NCBI RefSeq assembly: GCF_023206215.1
Contig: NZ_CP065800.1
Coordinates: 992,001 to 1,056,000, forward strand
Source of the DNA: Butyrivibrio fibrisolvens
Lineage (GTDB): Bacteria; Bacillota; Clostridia; Lachnospirales; Lachnospiraceae
Reading direction: 5' to 3'
DNA: 64,000 nucleotides
The position numbers and the translations under genes were made by a program. The notes beneath the pieces were generated by a model, which saw only the letters and a list, made by a program, of their open reading frames with translations, made no database searches and was not told the origin of the DNA. This document shows positions 46,791 through 55,022 of the stretch, piece after piece (the first letter of the stretch is position 1; each line of letters starts with the position of its first letter).

Positions 46791-46995
46791 AGTTAACCTC
46801 ATACATTGAGTATATTTTAAATATTGTTTTAGTATTGGTGAAATTCAAAGCATCAATTCATTGTTTGAAAATGAATACATTTAAGCATTGAATTTGTGAT
46901 GTTCTTGATTGATATTACTAATGATTTTATCACAAATGTATGTTCCATATCTTGTATACACAAAATACCAGGCGGTAGTTTTCCATTACCAAAAC

Positions 46996-47063
46996 ATAAA
47001 AGTCCTATAAAAAAATACAATACAGGACTTTTATAGCACCAAAAACACACTATAAAAGTCCTG
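46996..47063. terminator. Three-armed competing hairpins after the hydrolase gene
   Basis: CAGGACTTTTATAG (47023-47036) can pair either with CTATAAAAGTCCTG (47050-47063, 14 bp perfect) or with ATAAAAGTCCTATA (46996-47009). On the minus strand the first pairing is followed by TATTGTATTTTTTT and would end transcription of the alpha/beta hydrolase gene. The other pairing is an alternative fold. Confidence 0.6.
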
Positions 47064-47160
47064 CAAGTAAAAGATTTACTAATATGAGAAAATGACAGAT
47101 TATGACGAGAATGGGATTTCTTATTTTGCTGCCTTGGCAAATACTGGAAGCAATAGGCTA

Positions 47161-48078
47161 TTAAGCTGTTGCTGCAAGCTCAAGGCAGTTAACCCTATAT
47201 AGGAAACCTTCCACGATTTCTTCATAACGTCTGGAATCTGCAAGTATATTTCTTGTATGGTCAGCTCCTTCAAAGATATGCATCTCTGTATAGCCGTTAG
47301 TAGAACCTTCAAGCTCCATGGTATCTTCTACAGGTACTACACAGTCGCTGTCTCCCTGAATGAAACAGATCGGAACTGTATTGCCTTTAAGACTGTCCTT
47401 AGTAAATATCTTCTTATAAGAATATCCAAACATAAGTCTGAAGAAGACTACAGCAGGATCGAAAAGCTTTGGTGATACGTGAGCGATCTGCTGAGCAAGC
47501 TTACATAGAAGAGAATAAAGTGAGTTGTAGCAGCTGTCAGCGATTACAAATGAAATGTTGGGATGATACTTAAGAGCAGTAAGCGCTGTAACACCGCCAA
47601 GACATTCTCCGTGAACACCTATTGTGATATCATCACCAAATCTTCTTACAGTATCATCGATAACACTAAGAAGGTCCTTACTTTCTTTTCTTCCCCAGGT
47701 AGAAGCAGACTTCTTATTATCTCCATGACCTCTAAGATCGAAGAGGATGCCGTTATATCCAAGCTTTCTGAAGATATTGAAGTACTTGATACCGCCTATT
47801 CTGCAATATGTTGATGAATGGATCAGTATCACAAACTTCTTGGAAGGAATAGCTGAAGGAATATATGTTGAATGAAGTTCATAACCGTCAAATGATCTTA
47901 TAACATACTCTTCACAATCCCAGCTCTTATATCCATCAAGAAAGTGCCTGCGGTTCTCCTTCTCATAAGCCTTAGCAGGATCAATACACTTTACTATGCC
48001 CATAGACCTTGCAAATACAAAGCAAAGAGAAAGATATAAAGTTAAAAGTACAATGAGATTTACTAATACTATTACCAT
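47161..48078 (-). CDS. Membrane-anchored alpha/beta hydrolase with Cys in the nucleophile elbow
   Basis: A 305-residue protein. A membrane helix (MVIVLVNLIVLLTLYLSLCF) is followed by a hydrolase fold like YqkD/DUF-type esterases: FVILIHSSTY, GILFDLRGHGDNKKSAST, the elbow GVHGECLGGVTAL, PICFIQGDSDCVVPVEDT (Asp) and FEGADHTRN (His). Relatives normally have GESMG with Ser. Here the codon is TGT, giving Cys as in dienelactone hydrolase (GYCLGG). The enzyme may therefore use a thiol nucleophile or be altered in activity. The end of the protein (LAATA) shows no further domain. Confidence 0.78.
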   Translation of the reverse strand: MVIVLVNLIVLLTLYLSLCFVFARSMGIVKCIDPAKAYEKENRRHFLDGYKSWDCEEYVIRSFDGYELHSTYIPSAIPSKKFVILIHSSTYCRIGGIKYFNIFRKLGYNGILFDLRGHGDNKKSASTWGRKESKDLLSVIDDTVRRFGDDITIGVHGECLGGVTALTALKYHPNISFVIADSCYNSLYSLLCKLAQQIAHVSPKLFDPAVVFFRLMFGYSYKKIFTKDSLKGNTVPICFIQGDSDCVVPVEDTMELEGSTNGYTEMHIFEGADHTRNILADSRRYEEIVEGFLYRVNCLELAATA

Positions 48079-48491
48079 TTTTCGTGTGATTACCTTTTTA
48101 AAATCATATTTGGAAAATAAACGTATTCTAAAATTCGTTCATTTCATTTACAACGAAAGCAATATTATCACGAATTCAAAAAGTACAAATCACACGAATA
48201 ATCATATTTTGAAGTTCTTTTGCAAAAAACATTCCGAAATCTAATCTTCTCAACATTTTATGATTGTTTTTATGATTATTTGTCCTTTTTGCTTTTTAAT
48301 AGTTCTAAAAAATGCACAGACTTTTTCATAGACAATCACACATAACAAATCAGATTATTATCAAAATAATAAAAATGCGCAGATAACAATCCTTATGCGT
48401 ATTCCAAAATAAGGAATCTGCGAACAGCGAATATAATGAGCACTAGCAAAGCATAAGCGCGAAGCGAAATTGCGAGGCAGCACAGCGATGA

Positions 48492-48654
48492 GGGAATGCG
48501 GATGGTATTATCATAGGCCGATTTTGAAAATGTTCTTCGGTTTTCTTATGTCGTGCGAAGCTGCAGTATAGCATGTCCACGGAAGCGTAGCAGGACATTA
48601 GAAAACCGAAGGTTATTTTCACATGAGGCCTATGATAATACCATCCGCATTCCC
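48492..48654. repeat. Large hairpin with perfect 28-bp stem upstream of the pantothenate operon
   Basis: The 28-nt arm at 48492-48519 (starting GGGAATGCGGATGGTATT) and its exact complement at 48627-48654 form the outer stem. Inside, CTTCGGTTTTCT pairs with AGAAAACCGAAG (12 bp) and ATGTC with GACAT. The 40-nt terminal loop contains GCTGC/GTAGC. The sequence is unrelated to the P family. A 12-nt piece of the first arm, GCGGATGGTATT, recurs at 48746-48757, closer to panG. Confidence 0.88.
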
Positions 48655-48729
48655 GGCCCCCCGCCCTCGGCCCACCACACTTCCGCCATCCCTATTTACT
48701 TTTGCAGGCTACAGTGTTACATTTCTATA

Positions 48730-48769
48730 TGGTGCACACGCACCAGCGGATGGTATTCCACATTAGTGG
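48730..48769 (+). promoter_or_regulatory. Leader hairpins before panG, with third copy of hairpin arm
   Basis: TGGTGC-acac-GCACCA (48730-48745) is followed by GCGGATGGTATT (48746-48757) and CCAC-atta-GTGG (48758-48769). The middle element could pair with the second arm of the upstream 28-bp hairpin in place of the first arm, giving alternative folds. Bases 48245-48491 are AT-rich at first, then GC-rich, with no gene. Confidence 0.45.
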
Positions 48770-48841
48770 GAACTGTACCGACAAGAGAATGAAAGTCCGG
48801 AATGAAGTCGCGTCCTCCGTTTTTAGATAAGGAGATATGCG

Positions 48842-49693
48842 ATGAAGATTGGATTTATAGGAGCAGGTAAAGTTGGTTTTAATCTGGGAAAATACTTCTC
48901 AGAGCACGGCGTTCAGGTGACCGGCTATTATAGTAGGCATCAAGAATCAGCCATTGAAGCAGCAGAATTTACAAATACAAAATGTTACGACACTCAAGGT
49001 GAGCTTATAGCAGAGAGTGACGCGATATTCTTAACTGTTCCGGACGGTGAGATTTCTTCTGTGTATGAAGAGATCAGTTCTTTTTCTATATCGGGTAAAC
49101 AGATAATACATTGCAGCGGAGCCATGACTGTAGGGGAGGCGTTCCCCGGGATTAAGAGCCGCGGCGCAGCAGGATTTGCAATACATCCGTTATTTCCTTT
49201 TAGTAGCAAATACAGTGCTTATAAGGAACTTACGGGTGTATTTTTTTGTCTTGAGAAAAGAGAAGGTGTAGGCGAATGGGTAGACTTTCTTGAGAACATC
49301 GGACTTAAGACAAAGCTTTTGGATGAAAGCATGAAGGCTGGCTATCATCTGGCATGCTCTATCGCTTCAAATCTTGTATGCGGACTTTATGAGATGTCCA
49401 AGAGACATCTGAACGAGGCCGGCTTTAGTGATGCAGAAGCTATGGCTGCAATAGGGCCACTTGCAAGGGCTAATCTTGAGAATATATTGCAAAAAGGCCC
49501 TGCAACTGCACTTTCAGGTCCTGTCGAGAGAGGTGACAGCAGTACTGTCAAAAAGCATTTGAGTCTTTTGACAGATCAGATCGAAAGAAATGTTTACACG
49601 AATCTATCTCTTGTTCTTACAGATCTTGCTAAAGAGAAACATCCCGAAAACCAATACACACATATATGTCAGCTGTTAGAGGATATGAAATGA
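48842..49693 (+). CDS. panG: Ketopantoate reductase, PanG type (Rossmann plus DUF2520)
   Basis: A 283-residue protein. The N-terminal Rossmann domain reads MKIGFIGAGKVGFNLGKYFS, with DAIFLTVPDGEIS, HCSGAMT and HPLFPF. The C-terminal helical DUF2520 domain spans about 150-280. PanG is the alternative ketopantoate reductase described in Francisella and Enterococcus; it reduces 2-dehydropantoate to pantoate. Position directly before panB, panC and panD supports this over other DUF2520 roles. AAGGAGATATGCG leads to the ATG. The large hairpin lies 188 bp upstream. Confidence 0.85.
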   Translation: MKIGFIGAGKVGFNLGKYFSEHGVQVTGYYSRHQESAIEAAEFTNTKCYDTQGELIAESDAIFLTVPDGEISSVYEEISSFSISGKQIIHCSGAMTVGEAFPGIKSRGAAGFAIHPLFPFSSKYSAYKELTGVFFCLEKREGVGEWVDFLENIGLKTKLLDESMKAGYHLACSIASNLVCGLYEMSKRHLNEAGFSDAEAMAAIGPLARANLENILQKGPATALSGPVERGDSSTVKKHLSLLTDQIERNVYTNLSLVLTDLAKEKHPENQYTHICQLLEDMK

Positions 49694-49744
49694 CAGAAGG
49701 TTTCATATTGTAATATCAATGGACTGACGAAAGGGGAAAAGGAA

Positions 49745-50623
49745 ATGAAACAGACAGTAGCTACACTTCGTAAGATGAAGGAAGAAGGAAAGAAGATCGC
49801 ACAGCTTACATGCTACGATTACACGACAGCAAGACTTATGGACGAAGCAGGTATCGACATGATACTCGTTGGAGACAGCCTTGGCATGACAATGCAGGGA
49901 TATAACGATACTCTCCCTGTAACACTTGATGAGATGATCGTGTATGGAAGAAGCGTTGCCAGAGCTTGTCAGAATACATTCGTAGTTATAGATATGCCAT
50001 TTATGAGCTATCAGATATCTCCCGCACAGGCACTTGAGTCTGCAGGCAGGATCATGAAGGAAGCACCGGGCGCAGGTGCTGTTAAGCTTGAAGGCGGCGC
50101 TCTTATGGCTCCTCAGATCAAGGCTATAACAGATGCAGGTATCCCTGTTGTAGCTCATATAGGAATGACACCTCAGTCAGTTAATGCTTTTGGCGGATTC
50201 AAGGTTCAGGGCAAGGGCGAGGTTAATGCAGAGCGTGTACTTCAGGATGCTCTTGCAGTTCAGGAAGCAGGTGCTTTTGCAGTAACTCTTGAGTGTGTAC
50301 CACCTAAGCTTGCAGCACTTATCAGCAAGAAGCTTGATATCATCACGATCGGCATCGGCGCAAGTAGCTGCTGTGATGCTCAGGTTCTTGTATATCAGGA
50401 TATGCTGGGCATGGCAAGCGGAGTATCACCTAAGTTTGTGAAGCACTTTGCAGAGATCGGCCAGCAGATGAAGGAAGCCTTTGCTGACTACAAGGCAGCA
50501 GTTCAGGACGGCTCATTCCCTACTCCCGAGCAGACATATGCTAAGAGTGACTGCTCAGATGAGTTCTTGCAGAGCCTTGATGCCAAGTACAGTGAAGAAG
50601 GCTATATAAAGAGGATTTCATAA
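49745..50623 (+). CDS. panB: 3-methyl-2-oxobutanoate hydroxymethyltransferase
   Basis: Transfers a hydroxymethyl group from 5,10-methylene-THF to alpha-ketoisovalerate, giving ketopantoate, the first step of pantothenate synthesis. 292 residues. Motifs: ITAQLTCYDYTTA-like AQLTCYDYTTARLMDEAG, ILVGDSLGMTMQGY, DMPFMSYQ, VKLEGG, VAHIGMTPQSVNAFGGFKVQG and IGIGASSCCDAQVLVYQDMLG, all standard. It is 51 bp after panG in the operon. Confidence 0.95.
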   Translation: MKQTVATLRKMKEEGKKIAQLTCYDYTTARLMDEAGIDMILVGDSLGMTMQGYNDTLPVTLDEMIVYGRSVARACQNTFVVIDMPFMSYQISPAQALESAGRIMKEAPGAGAVKLEGGALMAPQIKAITDAGIPVVAHIGMTPQSVNAFGGFKVQGKGEVNAERVLQDALAVQEAGAFAVTLECVPPKLAALISKKLDIITIGIGASSCCDAQVLVYQDMLGMASGVSPKFVKHFAEIGQQMKEAFADYKAAVQDGSFPTPEQTYAKSDCSDEFLQSLDAKYSEEGYIKRIS

Positions 50624-50666
50624 TCTAATAGTAAACTATGAGGATATACAGGTAATTGGAGGAAAT

Positions 50667-51509
50667 ATGATCAAAGCAGAAACAATCAAAGAAGTAAGAG
50701 ACCAGGTCAGAGCCTGGAGAAAAGAAGGTCTCACAATAGGACTTGTTCCTACAATGGGATATCTTCATGAAGGACATGCAAGCCTTGTAGATAAGGCAGT
50801 ATCACAGTGCGACAGAGTCATCGTATCTGACTTTGTCAATCCTACACAGTTTGGCCCGACAGAAGATCTTTCTACATATCCAAGGGATTTTGAAAGAGAC
50901 TGCAGGCTCCTTGAAGAGCACGGTGCAAGTCTTGTATTTCACCCTTCAGTAGAAGAGATGTATGGCGAGGATGCAGCTACTTATGTAGAGATACTTAATG
51001 ATATGCCAAAGCGCCTGTGCGGCCAGACTCGCCCTATACACTTTAGAGGAGTATGTACAGTAGTATCCAAGCTATTTAATATAGCAACTCCTGATAAGGC
51101 TTTCTTTGGAATGAAAGATGCACAGCAGCTGTCTATTATCAAAAAGATGGTAAGAGATATGTCTTATGGCATAGAGATCGTAGGATGTCCTATCATCCGT
51201 GAAGATGACGGTCTTGCCAAGTCATCACGTAATACATATTTAAGTGATGATGAAAGACAGGCAGCCCTTGTTCTTTCTAAAGCAGTTAAGTTGGGTAAAG
51301 AGATGGCTGAAAACGGCGAAAAGGATGCTGCAAAGATCCTTGATGCTCAGAGAGCTCTTATAGAAAAAGAGCCTCTTGCCAAGATCGACTACGTATCAGC
51401 AGCAGATTTTAATACACTTGAGCCTGCTACTGAAGTTAAAGAAGGAACACTTTTTGCAATGGCTGTATATATTGGCAAGACAAGGCTTATCGATAATTTT
51501 CTTTTTTGA
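50667..51509 (+). CDS. panC: Pantothenate synthetase
   Basis: Joins pantoate and beta-alanine using ATP. 280 residues, usual length. The nucleotide-binding motif GLVPTMGYLHEGHASLVDKA, then VSDFVNPTQFGPTEDLSTYPR, RPIHFRGVCTVVSKLFNI, FFGMKDAQQLSIIKKM and DDGLAKSSRNTYLSDDER are all present. AATTGGAGG leads to the ATG 43 bp after panB. Confidence 0.96.
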   Translation: MIKAETIKEVRDQVRAWRKEGLTIGLVPTMGYLHEGHASLVDKAVSQCDRVIVSDFVNPTQFGPTEDLSTYPRDFERDCRLLEEHGASLVFHPSVEEMYGEDAATYVEILNDMPKRLCGQTRPIHFRGVCTVVSKLFNIATPDKAFFGMKDAQQLSIIKKMVRDMSYGIEIVGCPIIREDDGLAKSSRNTYLSDDERQAALVLSKAVKLGKEMAENGEKDAAKILDAQRALIEKEPLAKIDYVSAADFNTLEPATEVKEGTLFAMAVYIGKTRLIDNFLF

Positions 51510-51648
51510 TAATGTAAAGTTTTAGATATCCGCAGATATAGATTATAGGTTATGAACTGATCCCTGTCTTTTCATTTACTTATGGTGACAAAGACAGGAG
51601 ATCAGTTAATTCATTTCTCTATCATGATATTAGTTTTTGGAGGTTTTC

Positions 51649-52038
51649 ATGTTACTTACAATGCTTAAAGGCAAGATCCACCGCGCAGTTGTAACTCAGG
51701 CAGCTCTTGATTATGTAGGTTCTATCACCATAGATGAAGAGCTTATGGATAAGGCAGGAATCTGCGAGTATGAGCAGGTTCAGATCGTAGATGTAGATAA
51801 TGGTCAGAGATTTATGACCTATGCCATCTGCGGAGAGCGAGGTTCGGGCGTTATATGTCTTAACGGCGCTGCAGCAAGATGTGTCAGCGTAGGTGATAAA
51901 GTCATAATAATGGCATATGCTCAGATGAGTCCTGAAGAGATGAAACAGCATCATCCTCAGGTAGTCTTTGTTGATGGAGATAACAAGGTAGTTCGCACAA
52001 CTACATATGAAAAGCATGGCAGGCTGGAAGATATGTAA
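51649..52038 (+). CDS. panD: Aspartate 1-decarboxylase precursor
   Basis: Makes beta-alanine for PanC. 129 residues. The pyruvoyl enzyme is made by self-cleavage at Gly-Ser in the motif YVGSIT (Ser at about 27). [18 protein letters not shown] and [13 protein letters not shown] [18 protein letters not shown] are conserved. The ATG at 51649 has GGAGG 7 nt upstream; a TTG frame extension of four codons is not supported. It lies 139 bp after panC and completes a panGBCD set. Confidence 0.95.
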   Translation: MLLTMLKGKIHRAVVTQAALDYVGSITIDEELMDKAGICEYEQVQIVDVDNGQRFMTYAICGERGSGVICLNGAAARCVSVGDKVIIMAYAQMSPEEMKQHHPQVVFVDGDNKVVRTTTYEKHGRLEDM

Positions 52039-52260
52039 TAAGGTGTCAAAAGTGTTTTTTGACTCTTACATTTCGTAATAGCAGATTTGACAATTATATC
52101 GCTAAAATACTTTATAAACTGCCTACAATATGTAATTGCAAGAAATTTTTACAAAAATAAGTGCCAAAGTTTACATGCCTAAAAATTTTTCCTTATAGAT
52201 AATTCATAAAATCCTCTAAATGTGATTGATTTTGTGATAGGTTTTCTGTTATTATTACAT

Positions 52261-52290
52261 TTGTTGTAATAAACGCAACAAAACTATAAT
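52261..52290 (+). promoter_or_regulatory. Candidate promoter of the cell wall hydrolase gene
   Basis: TATAAT at 52285-52290 lies 18 nt after TTGTTG (weak -35). Transcription would start near 52297 and give a leader of about 138 nt. The stretch 52039-52260 is AT-rich, with a small stem GTCAAAA/TTTTTTGAC near 52046 that may end the panD transcript. Confidence 0.5.
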
Positions 52291-52310
52291 TTTTATTTAT
52301 AAGGAGAAGT

Positions 52311-52429
52311 TAGGCTGTTTTATTTTATAAGCATCAGGTCCGGGGAGGGACTGATGATTGTAAGACCGTGATTGGGACTTATACTGATCTTCAATTCTTG
52401 AAGATTATCTTATCTATTTGATCCAGCCG
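52311..52429 (+). promoter_or_regulatory. Structured leader with mini-ORF before the cell wall hydrolase
   Basis: GGCTG (52312) and CAGCC (52423) close a region with three hairpins. The first is CATCAgGTCC/GGACTGATG with loop GGGGAG, the second GTAAG/CTTAT, and the third ATCTTCAA-ttc-TTGAAGAT. Within the first, GGGGAGGG precedes ATG ATT GTA AGA CCG TGA (52354-52371), a five-codon frame. The real gene at 52435 lacks a clear ribosome site. It does not match the c-di-AMP or c-di-GMP riboswitch consensus. Confidence 0.5.
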
Positions 52430-52434
52430 ATGTT

Positions 52435-53106
52435 ATGAAGAGTTTAAAAAGAGTATTGTTCATGGCGACTGCTATGGCATATGCCGCAGCGGTGCTTAGT
52501 TTTACTGAGCCTATTGTAGTTCATGCACAGGAAAACGAAACACAAGATGTGACGACTGACGTAACAGATGTAACAGAAAATACTTCAGAGAGTGATAATT
52601 CTCAGGCAGAAGCACAGGCCGGTGATGTATCCTCTCAGGATCAGGCTCCGGAAGATGCCGCTGCACAGCAGGCAGCGCAGGATCTTGCAGCAGCGCAGGC
52701 AGCGCTTGTAGCAGGAGACCCTATCGGATATGATTACGAATTCACAATGGAAGAGATAGTCCTTATGGCCAATGTTGTATACAGAGAGGCCAGAGGATCA
52801 TTTAACGGACAGGTAGCAGTAGCAGAGGTTATTATGAACCGTGTTAAGTCTCCTGCATATCCTAATACTATCAAGGGCGTTCTGTCTCAGAAAAATCAGT
52901 TCTCAACCTATTCATGGGCAAGTAGTAGGACTGCTGAGGAGACAAGTACTGATATGATCAATCTCTGTCTTAAGGTTTTAAGCGGAGAGTACTCATATCT
53001 TAACAATGCCAATGTTCTTTCTTTTAAGAGGAATGATGGAAGCCAAACTTTCTATGGTAAGACTCTCTTCACAGTAGTCGATAACCAGGCATTCTATTCA
53101 ATTTAA
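52435..53106 (+). CDS. Cell wall hydrolase, SleB type
   Basis: A 223-residue secreted peptidoglycan hydrolase. The signal peptide covers about 1-31 (VLFMATAMAYAAAVLSF, then VVHAQ). A low-complexity acidic/Ala/Gln linker runs to about 95. The catalytic PF07486-type domain follows: NVVYREARGSFNGQVAVAEV (Glu in YREARG), VIMNRVKSPAYPNTIKGVL and FSTYSW. The family cleaves the glycan backbone of peptidoglycan in remodelling or spore germination. There is no strong site before the ATG. Confidence 0.88.
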   Translation: MKSLKRVLFMATAMAYAAAVLSFTEPIVVHAQENETQDVTTDVTDVTENTSESDNSQAEAQAGDVSSQDQAPEDAAAQQAAQDLAAAQAALVAGDPIGYDYEFTMEEIVLMANVVYREARGSFNGQVAVAEVIMNRVKSPAYPNTIKGVLSQKNQFSTYSWASSRTAEETSTDMINLCLKVLSGEYSYLNNANVLSFKRNDGSQTFYGKTLFTVVDNQAFYSI

Positions 53107-53117
53107 TATGGATTATC

Positions 53118-53154
53118 AACCCCGGCGGATCATAAGCGACTCGCCGGGGTTTTT
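53118..53154 (+). terminator. Terminator of the cell wall hydrolase gene
   Basis: AACCCCGGCG pairs with CGCCGGGGTT and is followed by a T run. GC-rich and strong. Confidence 0.92.
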
Positions 53155-53277
53155 GCTTGTGGTAGGAGGTTAAGCTTGGAGCAAAAAGTATGGTACAATC
53201 ATTTGGTGAGCTGATGGACTGATTATTGATAGGGTATTATTAAAGTAAAGATTTAGGAATTTAGTAGAGAGGCAGAT

Positions 53278-54150
53278 ATGGATGCACTTGAGATAATGTT
53301 TGGAAAAAGAAGTATTGCGGATAAGATTGCGGAAAGTAAAGAAGGATATAAAGAAGAAATTACTGAAGGTGCTAGAGAAAAATATGTTGCGGACAGTTTG
53401 GTTAAAAGGTCAGATAAAAAGGCAATAGTTCCGTATAAAACTGGTATAGATAAGACAACTATAAAAAAGACAACAACTAATAAGACAGATAGAGAAAATG
53501 CTATTGTAAAGAAGACAACTGTAAATAGGACTGATAGAGATAAAGATAAAGCAGATAAAGGAAAAGATGCGGTTATGGCAAGTGGTGTTAGTACGATGCA
53601 GATAAAGAGTGTTGAGAAGATCAAGGATAAGCTTTCTAAGCGCTATATAGCTTTTGATACTGAGACTACAGGTTTTTCTGCATATAATGACAGGATCATT
53701 GAGCTTGGAGCGGTTCTTTTTGAAGATGGCAAGGCAGTTAAGAGTTTTGGGTCACTTGTTAATGCTGGTAAGAGGGTTCCGGCTAGTGCTACGAGAGTAA
53801 ATAATATCACCAATGACATGTTGGCAGGTTCACCTAAGGAAGATGTGGTATATCCTGAATTTGTAGAGTTTTTGGGTGATGCTATCACAGGCGATACTAT
53901 TATATGTGCGCATAATGCAAGCTTTGATATGCGTTTTTTGTCTGCGACATTTGAAAGGCTTGGGATCGATGCCAATATCAAATTTGTTGATACTCTTGCA
54001 CTTTGCAAGAAGTATGTAACAGGTATTTGTGATCACAAGCAGCCTACTATGGCTCAGCATTTTAATATAAGTCAGCAGGATGCTCATAGAGCTGAGTCTG
54101 ATGCTCTTGTGTGCGGCGGGATCATGGCAGAGCTTTTGAAGCTTATGTGA
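53278..54150 (+). CDS. DnaQ/PolC-like 3'-5' exonuclease with basic N-terminal extension
   Basis: A 290-residue DEDDh exonuclease. The catalytic domain (about 120-290) has exo I FDTETTGF, exo II HNASFDMRFL, exo III-epsilon HRAESDAL and VNAGKRVPASATRVNNITN. The first 115 residues are Lys/Thr/Asp-rich with tandem units (TDRENAIVKKTTVNRTDRD) and likely unstructured. Roles in proofreading or DNA repair are typical; the extension is unusual and may bind nucleic acid or a partner. AGAGAGG lies 6 nt before the ATG, and TGGTACAAT (53191-53199) is a possible extended -10. Confidence 0.88.
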   Translation: MDALEIMFGKRSIADKIAESKEGYKEEITEGAREKYVADSLVKRSDKKAIVPYKTGIDKTTIKKTTTNKTDRENAIVKKTTVNRTDRDKDKADKGKDAVMASGVSTMQIKSVEKIKDKLSKRYIAFDTETTGFSAYNDRIIELGAVLFEDGKAVKSFGSLVNAGKRVPASATRVNNITNDMLAGSPKEDVVYPEFVEFLGDAITGDTIICAHNASFDMRFLSATFERLGIDANIKFVDTLALCKKYVTGICDHKQPTMAQHFNISQQDAHRAESDALVCGGIMAELLKLM

Positions 54151-54263
54151 ATAGAAGTAACTATTGGCAGAGAATGATTTCTTAAATGTATATATCAAAA
54201 ATACGCATTTACTGAGTGTTTCGTGAAAAAACTTTTAAATACAGTAACGATTTTAGAAATTAT

Positions 54264-54310
54264 AAAAAGCAGTTCCTTTGGTACTCTCAGTATCATAAGA
54301 ACTGCTTTTT
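54264..54310. terminator. Bidirectional terminator between exonuclease gene and trmL
   Basis: A 12-bp stem, AAAAAGCAGTTC with GAACTGCTTTTT, separates convergent genes and has A/T runs on both sides. Confidence 0.9.
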
Positions 54311-54326
54311 AACAATATGAATTCAA

Positions 54327-54818
54327 TTACTTCCAATGAAGGTTGTGTAGTTCTCCTGTAAGGGAGAGTCCTTCAAAATTGTTCTGTCTTAATGCTTCAT
54401 ATAATACGATGGCGACACTGTTGCATAGATTGATGGATCTTGTATCTTCAAACATGGGGATACGGACACATTCATTTTCATGATCGACAAGGATTTCTTC
54501 CGGGATGCCTCTGCTTTCAGGTCCGAACATTATATAGTCATCGCTTTTATAAGATACGTCAGTGTAGACCTTATGAGCCTTGGTTGTGGCCATCCATACT
54601 TTTGGATTATTGTTTTTTTTCATAAAGTCTTCGAAGTTTTCATATACTTCGTAGTCAAGTTTTGGCCAATAGTCAAGGCCAGCACGCTTTATCTCTTTTT
54701 GGTCAAGGCTGAAGCCAAGAGGCTTTATGAGATGGAGCTTTGTGTTGGTTGCAACGCAGGTTCTTCCTATGTTGCCTGTGTTATAGGGGATTTCCGGTTC
54801 GTATAATACTATATTCAT
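54327..54818 (-). CDS. trmL: tRNA (cytidine(34)-2'-O)-methyltransferase
   Basis: Methylates the 2'-OH of the wobble base of tRNA-Leu isoacceptors, using S-adenosylmethionine. It is a 163-residue SPOUT protein. Conserved segments: MNIVLYEPEIPYNTGNIGRT (motif 1), MFGPESRGIPEEIL (motif 2) and RIPMFEDTRSINLCNSVAIV (motif 3, trefoil knot). The length and start fit TrmL rather than TrmH. The gap 54819-55022 on its upstream side shows no gene; a 65-codon open frame there has no support. Confidence 0.93.
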   Translation of the reverse strand: MNIVLYEPEIPYNTGNIGRTCVATNTKLHLIKPLGFSLDQKEIKRAGLDYWPKLDYEVYENFEDFMKKNNNPKVWMATTKAHKVYTDVSYKSDDYIMFGPESRGIPEEILVDHENECVRIPMFEDTRSINLCNSVAIVLYEALRQNNFEGLSLTGELHNLHWK

Positions 54819-55022
54819 TTCAATTTCCTTTTGGTTCTTATATTAAGCGACTTTAGAAAATGCCTTATGCCAGTTATCTTATGCTGGCATATAGGGCGTT
54901 TGATGACAGGCAAAGTGCATTTTTCTTAAGACGCTTACTATACTATTCGCTATCTATTATAACTGATTACGGTTATTGCAAGTTTGATGATTTTTACAAA
55001 AAAGCTTTAGCCATCAATAGTG

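Noticed and set aside
46853..47140. 95-codon minus-strand open frame between the hydrolase and TetR genes
   Set aside because: It spans the terminator hairpins, has no ribosome site and the product is low in plausible protein character.
48553..48792. 79-codon open frame across the hairpin before panG
   Set aside because: It crosses both hairpin arms, has no ribosome site, and its composition reflects the inverted repeat.
52297..52434. c-di-AMP (ydaO) or c-di-GMP riboswitch before the cell wall hydrolase
   Set aside because: The gene type is typical for ydaO control, but the conserved ydaO and GEMM sequence blocks are not found in the leader.
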